NCBI GenBank assembly: GCA_035048495.1
Contig: CM068541.1
Span: 6,207,929-6,271,928 of the forward strand
Source of the DNA: Euptelea pleiosperma
Taxonomy: Eukaryota; Streptophyta; Magnoliopsida; Ranunculales; Eupteleaceae
Length of the DNA stretch: 64,000 nt
Direction: 5' to 3'
Both the position numbers and the translations under genes were made by a program. Below the pieces are notes generated by a model that did not search any database, was not told the DNA's origin, and saw only the letters and a list, made by a program, of their open reading frames with translations. Below are positions 1-11,568 of the stretch, piece after piece. How positions within the stretch are numbered: the stretch's first letter is position 1; every line of letters starts with the position of its first letter.

Positions 1-3000
1 ACATGCTGGACAGTTGGGAGTTTGGTCTACCATTCTGCAGGTCCCATGTAAGAGATCTCCCAGCTGGAACTTAACTCTGTTGGATGATCCTAACCTTCCA
101 ATCTATCACAATTCTCTTGGGCAGTCAGATAGAACATGACAGATGGTCCAGAAGGAATGTCCAGTTATCGAATATTTAAGATCATCCAATAAAGATAATC
201 TTTTGGAGACTCCTAAGTGGGAAACCCATCAAAACTTGTCCTGGCTCCACTGCATGTGTGCCATGGGGGACAGCTTCTTCCCCTCTTCCTAACTTGAGTA
301 TTTTATCTAGATGAATACAAACCCACCTCCCAAATCTGTTCATCTGTGTACTCTTCAAGCGGGTCCAGGTTGCTTCGTACAGTCCCCTCGAACATGGTCG
401 GGTCCTGTGGAATAATGCTTAATCTGGACCGCAAGTCGTGCAGTCCAATTGTAGATATGTTCATACCATCTATTAGAATCTGACCGGCAGCAGGTTCGAC
501 AAGGCGGAAGAGTGTCTGAATGAGAGTTGATTTACCACTACCTGTTCTCCCAACAATGCCAGTCTTCATTCCACCCGAGAAAGTGCATGTGAGACCTCGC
601 AAGACAAGTGGCATGTGTGGGGCATACCTGACCTACATTCACATTGAACATCATTTAACATAGAGATATTCCTTATGTACAGAAGACTGAGAAGAGTCAT
701 TTGTGCACCTAAGCACTACTAAATCAGATATTAGGCAAGAATGTGTTTGGCATAAGATTACCTGCAGATCATGAATATTAACTTCTCCATGTGACGGCCA
801 ATCACGGTCTGGCCTATTTGTTTCCACCACAAGAGGAGGTTCACTCGGGATACATGTGTACTGAAGTATTCTCTCAACAGATATAATTTTGTTCTCAAGA
901 TTGCACAGATTCCATATGACCCAAGCTTGTAGCATGTTCAAATTAAGTCCGTATGTCACGGCTAAGCCCGCAATGCCTTTAAAATAAAAGAAAAAGAGGA
1001 TGAGATTCAAGTTCTTCCTGTGTGCGATGATTTCATAAAAGAGATCAAATGGGATCCACTTACCAGGATCAATCACTCCTTGTGGCATGGAAATCAAGAA
1101 AATCAAAGAGAAGGCAAATGTGATGGATGACAACATATCCAAGCGAAAGCATAGCCACTCCATTGCACCAGCAACATGAAATTTGGGCCGGGAGTAACCA
1201 TCCATCAGCTTCAGGTTCGTGTCCATGAATTTTGATTCCTGATCAAAGCTCCTGATAGTTGTTGATCCTGAGATAGATTCAGCGAAATGTTGTATGACTG
1301 GAGCTTTGCATACTCCCACCAGCCGTGCTAGTTCTCGTGCTGTAGGAATGTAGTATTGCTGGAAAACAAGAATTGTAAGAAATCTCAAGGCTTGGAACTG
1401 AAGAACATATATGTGTGTGTGAGAGGAATTTTTCATAACTATGCAGATACCAAATGGGAATATAAGCAAACAATGAGAAAAATTGGATTGGATGGTCTTC
1501 TCTGGTCCAATTTGCTCAAAAGATTATGATAAGTGGAGCTAGAGATTTCCGGAAAAAGTTAATTAGGATATTAGGTGTTATTTGTGGGGTTCACTAATAG
1601 TGGAAGTGGTTTTATTGGGAAATTCAATAGCTGAAGAATTGGAAAAGGGACTTGTGCTAATGTTTACAAATTCAATAAGACACAGCAGAGGTCTAAAAAA
1701 ATCAGTAATACGAGTCTGGAATAAATCAGAAATGTTGGGAATTCAGGATTCAATGGACAGATTTGCTCTGGTTGACTTATATTAACTCGGCCTATGCAGA
1801 GTATGGCATGCCTTCTGTGTCATCCAATACAGTACCGTGCAAATGGTTCACATCTCGTACTTGAAGCGTGCCCGACACTACTGGGACAATATGGCTGGGT
1901 TTGATTTGATATTTTATTCCTTGAGAATTAGAGAAGGCTATGAGCATTACCTGATACCAGATGCAGGTTGCAATCACGGGGATAAAAATGACGAAAACCT
2001 GCCATGCAACCTGAGACATTACTGCAATAATTCCAAGGAGTTGTATGATTGAGAAAGCAAATGACCCTATTTGATATGGAATGTTCAAATCCACTGCACT
2101 TTGATCCGTAGAAGCCTGCCACAGAAAGATAGCTTACTTAAACTGTAGACCGATATTAGCTTTCAACTACATCAAACAGGACTCGATTTGAATTGAAAAT
2201 AGATAAAATGTGTATGTTCACTTACTCTATTTAATATCCGTCCACTTGGGGTGGAATCAAAGAATGACATGGGGGCACGGAAAATGCACAAATGCATTTT
2301 GTTGAAGAGTAGCGTGGCTGTCTTGTAGCCAGCTGTTACAAGAAGCATGGCTCTCACAAGGACACAAATGGAGCTTCCGATGGCTAAAGCAACATAGACA
2401 AATATAAGAGTAGAGCCTTCAACCGGAGGTTTCACATCCTTCGACACAGGAGTGGCCCAAGCCATCCAGTAATTGCTCCCAATCTGAAGAACCTGAAAGA
2501 GAATCTGTGCTAGCAATATAAATGGTACAAGAGCTCCTCCGTATGCCGTGGTAATATATTTCCAATACACCCAAAAGCCAACTTTGCCTTTCTCTCTCTC
2601 TTCTTCTTGAACAAGCTGTCCTTTTGGCTCAACTATTTCACCTGTTTTACCATTTTGCCCTTCTCTCTTATCTTCTTCTTTATGCACAGCCTTATCATTC
2701 CCCATATCACCATCCTCAGTATTTCTTAAATTTTCAGAAGCTGGTCCTGTCTCTATGGAATCAAGGGCCAACAAAGCTTTCTTATGTGCACCCACCAGTT
2801 CCATAAAGTCTGTTCCTGAACTGAGAATCTCATCATACTTGCCAGCTTGTGTAATCCTTCCATCTTTCATAACCTGTCAAAAAAGAGAAGGCAAATGTTC
2901 ATAATTGAATCAGGTTCATGGAATCAAAGATGAGGAAGAAAAAAGACTAAAAATCCTCACCAGGATAAGGTCGGCCGAAGGTAAGAACTCTACTTGATGA

Positions 3001-5711
3001 GTAACATAAATCACTGTTTTTGAACCCAAAAGCCCAAGTAGACACTCCTGCCATGCAAAGGATTGTTAGTCGTATTTAGGCTAACAGATTTGCTATAGTC
3101 TATTACCAGGATACCCTGTGATTCAAACCATATAGATTTTTATACATAAACAAGAACTCAATATCATGTCTGTGTATATATATGTGTTTGTAGCAAGAGT
3201 TTTTGAAATAGAGATTTAAGCCAAAATAACCAGTTTCTAAAGAATGTAATAGTGATAAATCAATGCATATATGCATTACTCAAAAACAAATTCACCAAAT
3301 AATTAGGAATTAGAGGTGAAAGAAGAGTTACCTTAAAGAGATGGGTTCCCTGTGTGAGCATCTACAGCACTAAAAGGATCATCAAACAGATAAATGTCAG
3401 CATCTTGGTATAAAGCACGGGCAATCTGTATTCTTTGCTTCTGTCCGCCGCTCAAGTTGATTCCCCTCTCCCCTATAACCGTCTGATCCCCAAAGGATAG
3501 AATTTCAAGATCCTTCTTCAATGCACATGCTTCAAGGACCCTCTCATATCTCTCTCTGTCCATCTCCTTACCAAACAATACATTCTCTTCAATCTTACCA
3601 CTCTGTATCCAAGGTGATTGAGCAACATAAGCCTTCGTCCCACTCAACTTAATGGTGCCAGATACCTTGGGCACTTCCCCTAAGATGCATGAAAGCAAGC
3701 TTGACTTTCCCGATCCAACAGTACCACAAACAGCCACTCTCATCCCATGGCACACATGGAAATTCAGATCTTTTAATGTAGGATTAGGGGAAGAGATATC
3801 CCAAGAGAAATTCCCATTGCTTATCTCGATTGCAATTTTGGAAGTACCTCTAGGAAGTTTCTCTATTATATCGGACTGCAGTTCATTGAGACGGAGGAAC
3901 GAGGCAATCCGATCAAGGGAAACCTTTGTCTGAGCTACCATTGAGATTGTGTCGGGGAGATTATAAATGGGCTCTTGCAATATCCTGAATGTTGCAAGTG
4001 CAGATAGAATCTTTCCTGACTCTAGCGGGATCCCCATTAGCATGCAGGCCCCAAACGTGACCACAGACACAAATGTGGGGGCCCCCCAGAAGACGAAAGT
4101 GGTCATGGCAGATGTGTACACATACGTCCTCAGCCACCCTGTTTCATTCTTTCTGAGCTCAATTATTTTAGACAAGAACTTCATCTCCCATCCCTGAAGC
4201 TTGAGAATTCTCATGTTCCTTAGAATCTCTGTCGTTGCCTTCATCCTTGTATCTTTGGACTCCATCAATTTCCCCTGGTACTTCTCCTGCAATTTTCCCA
4301 AGGGAACATTTGCCAACATCACAATTACCGTGGCCACAAAAGCTGCAATCGAAGCGAGCCCAAGATTCTTGTACAAGATCAACAAGGCCAGAATGACTTG
4401 AACAGGGACCATCCATAGATCATGCATGTACCAACTGAAATCGCCAATCCTCTCGGCATCAACAGTCATGAAATTGATGATCTCCCCACTAGTGTGACTC
4501 TGCCTTGATCGACTAGAAAGGGAAAGACCCTTCTTGTATACCATCGCTACCAGGACTGCACGGGCCCTAATCCCTACCTGTTGCAACCTAAAAAACCAAT
4601 GCCTCTGCGAGAAGCACTCAATGAGCTTTGCAACAAAGAACGCGGACACCAAAACATACCCTTCGTTATTGAACTCTCGACGGCCATTGAGGTATTGAAC
4701 AAAGGTATCGATAAGGTATGGACCAACATAAGAAGCAAATGTGTATAGAAGTGAGAAGAATGCTGTCAATAGGATTTCTCTCCACACCGAGAAGAGCAAT
4801 GCCTTGACCAGTTTGATAGTACTTACTTCACCACTATTATTACTATCAGAATCAAGCTTATTTTTAAAAACTGGGAAGACTCCATAAACACTATCACTGC
4901 CGTCTAGCTGAGGAACATCCTCAAGGTCTAATGTTTTCTTATTACCAACAGCAAGCAAAGGGCCCATCCAAGAGAAAGTAAGGATACTGAGTAAACTGGC
5001 ATTTGAGAAAGGACTTACAAGTTCACCCCCATTACTCTTCCTTGACCCATCAACACTACTACTACCATTCAAAAGAGGCTCTTGAAGAAGGGTCTCTTCT
5101 TCTCCGACCTTCTTGCCGAACAATCCGGCATAAAAGAAAAACAGAGCAGCAAAAAAGGACACAACATCTGAAACCCAGAATTGGGTTGGTAAGAATTGAT
5201 GCTTTTGATACGAAACAAGGTCTATAGCAAGACAAGAACCAGACATAAGGAGAAAATACCCCCACCAAATCCTTAGCAAGATGGGGAACTTTAATTCACT
5301 TGAACTAGAGAATTGGGCATGCAAGTAAGCAAAGATTGCAACCCAAGCAAGTGTTCTGAGCACTAAATCCAACAGGGTCACAAGGTTTTCATCAGACCAA
5401 CCATTTCTATACCAATAAAAGCAGTTTAAAGCACATAGGAGAAGATTAAACAGTGACAGGCCCAAACAAGAAATAAGGGTTGGTTTATAAAACAAAAACC
5501 TACTTCGTTTTGAGTTTTCAAGACTAGTAATCTTGAGTCTCATACAAGCCCAATACATAGATAGAACAAGTAAGAAAAGAAGGTGTGAAGAAGCAGAAAA
5601 CCCATGTAGGAAAATGGGTTTGAGGAGTAAATCACTACCTGAGTACATTAGAGTGGAAGAGTGTGAAAAGAACATCAACAAACCATGCTTTGCTTCATCA
5701 AAAACACCCAT
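1..5711 (-). pseudogene. ABCC-type (MRP) ABC transporter, copy A: frameshifted at the end of exon 1, 3' end beyond window
   Basis: Exons read on the minus strand: 3332-5711, 2961-3047, 2226-2873, 1951-2115, 1064-1358, 762-976 and 327-632, all with GT..AG junctions. The last three exons lie beyond the left edge, and bases 1-326 are intron 7. Exon 1 encodes an N-terminal five-helix TMD0, TMD1 and NBD1 with Walker [10 protein letters not shown], signature LSGGQ and Walker B YLFDD. Exons 3-6 encode TMD2, and exon 7 the NBD2 Walker [10 protein letters not shown]. The family pumps glutathione and other conjugates into the vacuole. Compared with copies B and C there is one extra base at about 3351. 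It turns ...[10 protein letters not shown] into ...DAHTGNPSL followed by a stop at 3333-3335, the last codon before the splice donor. A translated product would be a 792-residue half transporter without TMD2 and NBD2. The other visible exons are open, so this is either a recent pseudogene or a sequencing error. Confidence 0.85.
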
Positions 5712-5781
5712 ATTTGCAGTTTTTCTCTAGTTTTGCGAGATGGGTATGTTGGTTTTGAATCAACAAGAGACGATTTTTTCC

Positions 5782-5791
5782 ATATATATAA
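5782..5791 (-). promoter_or_regulatory. Probable TATA box of ABCC copy A
   Basis: A TATATATA run lies about 70 bases upstream of the copy A start codon, homologous to the motif before copies B and C. A GA/CT tract follows at 5996-6013. This implies that the core promoter of copy A is still intact despite the coding frameshift. Confidence 0.45.
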
Positions 5792-6125
5792 GAGAAAAAG
5801 TTGCGGTGTTGGTAGTGTAGTCTATACAGAGAGGAGGGAGAGAGAGTCAAAGGCGGCTCCGTCGGGCGTAGGATAACGTGGTGAGCAAGACTGGTTGGAC
5901 GGAGGGAGCGAAGGCAAAGCAGTAAAAGAGACAAAAAGGTGACGCCTTCCCAAGACCTTCCCAAGGAAGCCGTGGGGAGACTCAGAGAGTCGGGGAGAGA
6001 GAGAGAGAGAGAGGATATCACAGATTCACAATCAACTTATTAGGAAATCTAAGGTGGTTGAAGACCATTAAACTCTGATTAAGATGGACTGCAAGTCTAC
6101 TACAACGACTTTACCGGTTTTGGTG

Positions 6126-6517
6126 GAGGAAACCTTCGCTCACAAAGCCGATCACAGCCCACGATGCGAGCCACGTGGTACACTATTAGAGGGCGGTAAC
6201 CGTATGGATGTTTGACCAGTCCCTCGGTGGACGGTCAAACAAAAAATCAGCTTGATAAGTGATTTACAACCTTTGGATCTTTGCACCCAATTAACGCTCA
6301 ATAAAGCTCAAATTCCTTGGGTTAAAATCAATCCATGAAAATAACTTCAATCCAACGCTTAGAAATCACTGATAAGGTTTATTTTTTGGTTCATAGGTCT
6401 ACCTAGTGATTGGCCACACATCCATACGGTGAACGTCCACCAATAGTGTGCCACGTGGCTCATATCATTAGCTGTGATGGGCTTCGCTCACAGCCTGGTT
6501 TGAGTGAAGGTTTACTC
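6126..6517. mobile_element. MULE-like fold-back element upstream of ABCC copy A
   Basis: A near-palindrome of 392 bases with ends GAGGAAACCTTCG / GAAGGTTTACTC and a near-perfect 9-base target duplication (GTTTTGGTG / GTTTTGGTC). Each arm carries a CACGTG G-box (near 6172 and 6452) and the TGGATGTTTG motif. Homologous elements lie at the same site upstream of copies B (23744) and C (40952), so the insertion predates the gene duplication. Confidence 0.8.
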
Positions 6518-6553
6518 GTTTTGGTCGTTCCAACCCTAGTTAGTAATTCTGCC

Positions 6554-6942
6554 GAAGGTTTAAAAAACGGCCACAAAAATAACGGCCATTATAACGGATT
6601 CAGACCTACCCCGTTACATTATGGACCGTTAAAACGCCTAGAAAATAACGGCTGTTATAACGAAAATAACAACCGTTATTTTCTGGAAAATTTTGTGAAA
6701 AAAAAGGTAGTTATTTTCGTTTTTTTTCCATTTTTTCTCATTATTTTTCCGTTATATTCTGTTTTTTTCCATTATTTTTCATTTTTGAACTTTTAAAATT
6801 CAAAATTTGAATTTCAGCGCCATTTTTTCCGTTATTTCCATTTTTTTCCATTTTTGCCCTTGAGCGTTTTTTTCGTTATAACAGAAAAAATAGTAACGCC
6901 CCCAATCCGTTATACCATTATAACGGTCCCCTTTAAACCTTG
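6554..6942. mobile_element. hAT-like MITE (CAAGGTTTAAA family)
   Basis: A 389-base element with GAAGGTTTAAA / TTTAAACCTTG ends and many TAACGGCCGTTATAACG-type internal repeats. The perfect 8-base duplication ATTCTGCC lies at 6546-6553 and 6943-6950. The homologous spacer of copy C has the empty site (AGTAATTCTGCCTACTATAC near 41375). No protein is encoded; the open frame 6410-6796 across it is meaningless. Confidence 0.93.
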
Positions 6943-6990
6943 ATTCTGCCTACTATACGCGTATTATACCCCAATAGTAAGTTTTTTCAA

Positions 6991-7798
6991 TTTTGGAGAA
7001 TTTTTGATACCCCGTCAATTTCTCTTTTCTCACCCCTTTCTCTTATTTCCCCTCCACAATTTCTGAAATTTTCTAATTGGACCGTGGGCCCATCGAAATC
7101 TCTTGTCATACCCCACATTCCCAAAATGATAAACATGAATAGGTAATTTGGAAGGATTTTGCGATTTCGGTGAAATCGCCTTACATCGCTCTTCCTCTCC
7201 TCATCCACCCTTACCACACCACAAACCCTCTCTCTCCGTCGTTGTTGGTTGCTGGAGAGTGGAGACACCTCTCGTTCCGCGGTACTCGTCCATGTTCGGA
7301 CTTAGCAGTCTAAACAATCAATTCAAAGACCATGACCGAGACTACACGAGAACAAAAAACCAATGTATTGTTCTGATGAGATTACTAGAAATTCTTGTTA
7401 GAATGGTTTTGAAAATGAAGTTAGAATGATTTTGTCGATTAAAAAAATTGAATTCAAATACATACATTCATTGATTTTTCTATTGATTATTTTACTCAAA
7501 AGTTTCCAATGAGAGTTGTAGATATGTAATACAACCCTAGAATCTTTTAGGTATTCTCCTTTTGCTTTTTCAATAGTCTCCCTTGCTTTCTCCCGTGCTC
7601 TAACGATTTTGAATTTTAGAGGGGATGAATAGAAATAGAGAGGGGTTAATTAGAGAAACAAAAGGGGTAAAGTTGATATTTTATATGTCTTGTGGGGGGA
7701 AGATAAGAGATAACACAGGGGATATAGAAGTCATTTTAATTAAAGTTTAAGTGAGGGATAAGAAGAGAAATTGACGGGGTATCCAAAATTCGCCAAAA
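6991..7798. mobile_element. 808-base TIR element specific to the A spacer, interior of unknown origin
   Basis: Terminal inverted repeats TTTTGGAGAATTTTTGATA / TATCCAAAATTCGCCAAAA, extending through a GATACCCCGTCAATTTCTCTT-type motif. The C spacer (near 41425-41437) has the uninterrupted flank. The interior around 7148-7430 is less AT-rich than the ends and holds an open frame with no recognisable domain. It could be captured host sequence. I cannot assign the superfamily, because the target duplication is masked by T/A runs. Confidence 0.72.
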
Positions 7799-7889
7799 CT
7801 TTTTAAACAACCCTACAAATTGAATTATTCGTCGTTTTTCTCTAAAACCGATTAAAACACATATTTTTATTTTTTTTCAATAGAACTTT

Positions 7890-8255
7890 CCAATAATACT
7901 TCAAATTCGACACCTAGAGGAAAAAGTCCATTGACACATTCATATTAATCAATGACCTGACTTTCTTTCATATGGGAGATCTCCAATCTTGGTTGAAAAT
8001 CAGCTTGATTGGTGATTTTTAGCCATTGGATCTTTGTATCCACCCCAAAATAATACTTTCCAATAACACTTTCCAATAATACTTCAAATTCGACACCTAG
8101 AGGAAAAAGTCCATTGACACATTCATATTGATCAATGACCTGACTTTCTTTCATATGGGAGATCTCCAATCTTGGTTGAAAATCAGATTGATTGGTGATT
8201 TTTAGCCATTGGATCTTTGTATCCACCCCAAAATAATGATCCAATCTCATGGTTG
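7890..8255. repeat. Two tandem copies of a ~183-base segment
   Basis: The stretch starting CCAATAATACTTCAAATTCG is repeated at 7890 and 8073 with a few differences. Each copy contains a fragment of the GATTTTTAGCCATTGGATC repeat arm. It contains no gene. Confidence 0.75.
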
Positions 8256-8367
8256 AAAATTAACCTATGAAAAAGACTAAAATCTGATGGATATAAAGCA
8301 CTAATCATACTAATGTTTGGTCTATATACACACAGTTTTGTTACCGGACTCTTTATATTAAATCGTA

Positions 8368-8926
8368 GGATGGTGTTATTTGCATACACCTTTTTTTAGT
8401 GACACCCACCTCTTGATGTGTGCAAATAAGTTACGAAAAACAAAAAAAACTCCACCATCAAAAGAGAGAAGAAGAAGAGTAGGAGGAGGATCACCACCAG
8501 GCCTCCTCCTCTTCCTCTTCTTCTTTTTCTCCAAGCGGCCTCCTCTTCATCCTCCTCCTCTTTTTCTTTTTTATCTCTTTCTCCCCATCTCTCTTAAAAA
8601 GAAATCCGCCCGACTGCCTACCAATATGGCCAAAGCCATGTCTACCCTGTGTTACCGCTACTGGACAAATTTTTTTTTTTTTAAAGGAAAGAGAGAGAGA
8701 AGAAAAAGAAGAAGATGATGAGAAGAGGAAGAGGAGGCCACACAGAGAAGAAGAAGAGGAGGAGGAAGAAGAAGGCGATGATGGAGGTGTTGTTGAGGTG
8801 GTGAAGAAGAAGAGGACGGTGGTGGTGAGTTCCTCTCCCTTGAATTTTTTTTTTTTACATTGGGTATGTGCAGATAAAATGTGGGTGTCACTCAAAAAAA
8901 GGTGTGTGTGCAAATAACACCACCCC
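8368..8926. mobile_element. hAT-like element with purine/pyrimidine-rich interior
   Basis: A 559-base element with inverted ends GGATGGTGTTATTTGCA / TGCAAATAACACCACCCC and 8-base duplication AAATCGTA (8360-8367 and 8927-8934). The interior is long CTC/AGA-type tracts plus a CAAAGCCATGTC motif. The C spacer shows the near-empty site (TTAAATGGTATTATAC near 42139). Confidence 0.85.
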
Positions 8927-8934
8927 AAATCGTA

Positions 8935-10149
8935 TTATGCACGAATTATTCTCAAACTATTTTTTACTTATCTCATAAAATTTTGAAATAAAATATTTTC
9001 AAAAAATTTAAAATGGATTATATTCGTACTATCCGTTCCGAATTTTTCCGTGCCACGAATGGCTGACTAGGGTCTCAAGTCCGGGTGAGAGAAAATGAAA
9101 TTCATTTGATATTTCTAACCTTCAGAACTAAATGCAGCTTATCTGTTAGAGAAGTATACATAGGTTTGATTGGTTTTTTGAGGTGTGATTGGTCATGATT
9201 GGTTTTTTGGCACATGGGATTTTTATAGGTGGGACCTATCGATTACCTCGTCCGATGAACCTGCGTGAATGTTGAACATAAATTCTTTTGGGGATGATTG
9301 TAACCATTGGATTTGTATCTTTTTGGATGGTCAAAGAAAAATGATAAATGGTCCACGAAGTGTGTAAGAAGAATGAGTTGCTGGCCATCCGATTTGATTA
9401 TGGCATTAAAATGAACAAACCCAACTTTGGCACGTATCCAAATGTGCAGATTCGATGGTAGTAGACCATTCTAAGGGTCTACTTTATAGGACCTTAAATT
9501 CTCTCACCACGCGCATGCTACAAAAGATTCTACAGCTTACGTCAGAGTCCGTGGCATATCGAGGTATCAGCTATCAACTATCAACGGCGTTGGAGTTGGG
9601 GACTGTGTAACATATGTCATCTCGGTTAAAACTTTGATGCCTTTTTGCCAGTGGTGAGGCCGAAGTGGTCTCCGGTACAAAATCCACGTGCCATGATTTG
9701 CTGCCCTGTCATCGAAGTTTTACTCTGTCATCTCTATCCTGCAGGAACAAAATCTAATCTAAATCGAAACACGAGGATAGTACGCGAGATACCTTGTTCT
9801 GTAGTCGACGTCCGTGTGAGCCACGTGGCACGTTCTTAGAGGAGTAAAACTTCGGTCCACGATCTCTTTTTTTTTTTTATCTTCTTTATATATTAAAAAA
9901 TTACTTTTATTAAAAATAGCGATTTTCCTATAAAAAAATAAAATTTTCCCCCCAAAATTTATTTTATTTTACCGGTGCAGTTGCCTACCAAAGATGCCCT
10001 TAGAGACACTAAACGTCTTGATGTTTGGCCAATTCTTAGATGGATTTGAAGATTAAAAAAAAAATCAAACTGATTGTTAGCCATTGGATCTGATTTCCCA
10101 AAATATTGCTCGAACCCCACGGCTTAGAGACCAGAGGGTATGGATTTTT
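8935..10149. other. Spacer of copy A, no gene
   Basis: Unique to moderately repeated sequence shared with 24160-25020 and 42940-43960 (for example GAAATTCATTTGATATTTC). A truncated MULE-like left end lies at 9837 (GAGTAAAACTTCGGTCCACG). No coding or RNA gene is visible. Confidence 0.6.
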
Positions 10150-11250
10150 GGCCCATCCCTAGATGGACTTACGTACCAAAATTCAACATTATTGATAATT
10201 TCTATACGTTGGATATGAGTCTTTTCCATAGTTTATTTTTAACCATGGATTTCGAGCATTATTTGGGATACTCTGATCCAATAGTTTGAAATCACTATTC
10301 AGGCTGATATTTGGTACGTCGTCCACCTTGGGTTGGGCCAAACATCTATATGGTCAGTGGTTTCTAAGAGTGTTCCACATGGCTCTTACTGTGGTCCGGA
10401 CGTCTACGTGCTGAATAACCTGTTAAGGTGAATGTGTTGTGAAGCCCGTGTGAGGCTCTTCGCACCAAATTCACCAAAATATGTTTAGCTAGCTCGAGAA
10501 GGGTAGGCTTCTGCCAAAATAAGAGGGAGAGTGATCTCTAATAATAAATCCCAAACCAGCTCTACTGATAGAAGCTTCACAAGCTGCATCCTTATTCATC
10601 TTAAGATGACCAATAGGAGGGATTCCCATGTGATTGTGGGGGTAACTTCCTCCTCCCGAGGGTTCAGAAATATAAATTTTGGGATTTGATGAAGAAAAGC
10701 ATGCAGATTAGGGCGTGTGTGCGGGAAATGACTTCCTCATTTCTGGCCAACCAAAGTCTCCAAAGAAGAATACATGCAAAGGCCAACAAAAGTTTATCTC
10801 GGAAAGCTCTTTTCTTCTCGGTGCCTTTTGTGAAAAGATCTCTGAACTACTCAATGATATTGACCCCTCATGTTCTCGGTGCAATAATCATAAAGAGGAC
10901 ATTATCCACGCGCTGTTTCATTGCCAGTTTAGTGAGTATATTTGGTTTGCCTCGCCCTTCTCGGTCCGGCTGACTGACCACAATCTGTGCGACATGGCAC
11001 ATTTTTAGAGGACACTGACCTTATGGATGTTTGTAAAATCTTTGGGTAACCTACAATCCAAAAATCAACCTCGTTGGATTGGAGTCATTTTCGTGAGTTG
11101 ATTTTAACTCTGTGAATTTGAGCATTATTGACCATTATTTGGGGTACAAGGATCAAAAGGTATGAAATCACTACTCTCACTGATTTTTGGTTCGTAAGTC
11201 CACCTAGGGATTGACCAAACATCCACAAGTCAAGTGTGCCCCAGTTATGT
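10150..11250. repeat. Diverged MULE-like arms flanking the LINE relic
   Basis: Two degraded palindromic copies of the TGGATGTTTGGCC-type core lie at about 10150-10400 and 11010-11250. The LINE relic lies between them. Termini are too eroded to place. Paralogous copies occur at 47680-47870 and 48880-49140. Confidence 0.55.
10480..10980. mobile_element. Rearranged LINE relic (zinc-knuckle and RNase H fragments)
   Basis: Plus-strand bases 10858-10968 translate to DPSCSRCNNHKEDIIHALFH..., the Cys/His pattern of the zinc-finger domain after plant LINE reverse transcriptase. Minus-strand bases of about 10500-10780 give WRLWLARNEE and GHLKMNKDAACEAS...GLGFIIRDHS, the start of the LINE RNase H domain. 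The two domains should lie on one strand, so an inversion has occurred. Frames are broken and no catalytic reverse transcriptase region is present. Confidence 0.65.
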
Positions 11251-11259
11251 AGTTCAAAC

Positions 11260-11560
11260 CAAGTTTTAAATGGGACCGTTATAACGACTTGTAATGCTCA
11301 TGTGCAAAAGTGAAAATTAACGGAAAAAATGGCGCTGAAATTCAAAGTTTCAAAACCAAAAAATAACGGCCGTATGTTTTCATAAAACTTTCCAAAAAAT
11401 AACGTTTGTTAATTTCATTATAACAGAAAAATAAAGGTCGTTGTAACGAAAATAACGGCCGTTAATTTTAGAGCATTTTAAAGTACATAACGTAATGGGG
11501 AGGTCCGAATATGTTATAACGGCCGTTATTTTCATTATAACAGCCGTTTTTAAAACCATG
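11260..11560. mobile_element. hAT-like MITE (CAAGGTTTAAA family)
   Basis: A 301-base element with CAAGTTTTAAA / TTTTAAAACCATG ends. The perfect 8-base duplication GTTCAAAC is at 11252-11259 and 11561-11568. Paralogous copies at 47335 and 49149 share the site. Confidence 0.88.
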
Positions 11561-11568
11561 GTTCAAAC

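Noticed and set aside
1582..2052. Short plus-strand frames within intron 4 and exon 4 of copy A
   Set aside because: They lie opposite an ABCC exon and in intron sequence, and the homologous introns of B and C do not preserve them.
3652..5227. Plus-strand open frames inside ABCC exon 1 of copy A (also in B and C)
   Set aside because: They are antisense shadows of the conserved minus-strand coding exon. They have no promoter or domain of their own.
6410..6796. 128-codon plus-strand frame
   Set aside because: It crosses the border between a MULE-like and a hAT-like element, and the 3' half translates an AT-rich repeat.
8380..8928. Open frames on both strands rich in Ser, Glu, Arg, Lys
   Set aside because: They translate purine/pyrimidine tracts of a hAT-like element. 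Low complexity, and both strands are open for the same trivial reason.
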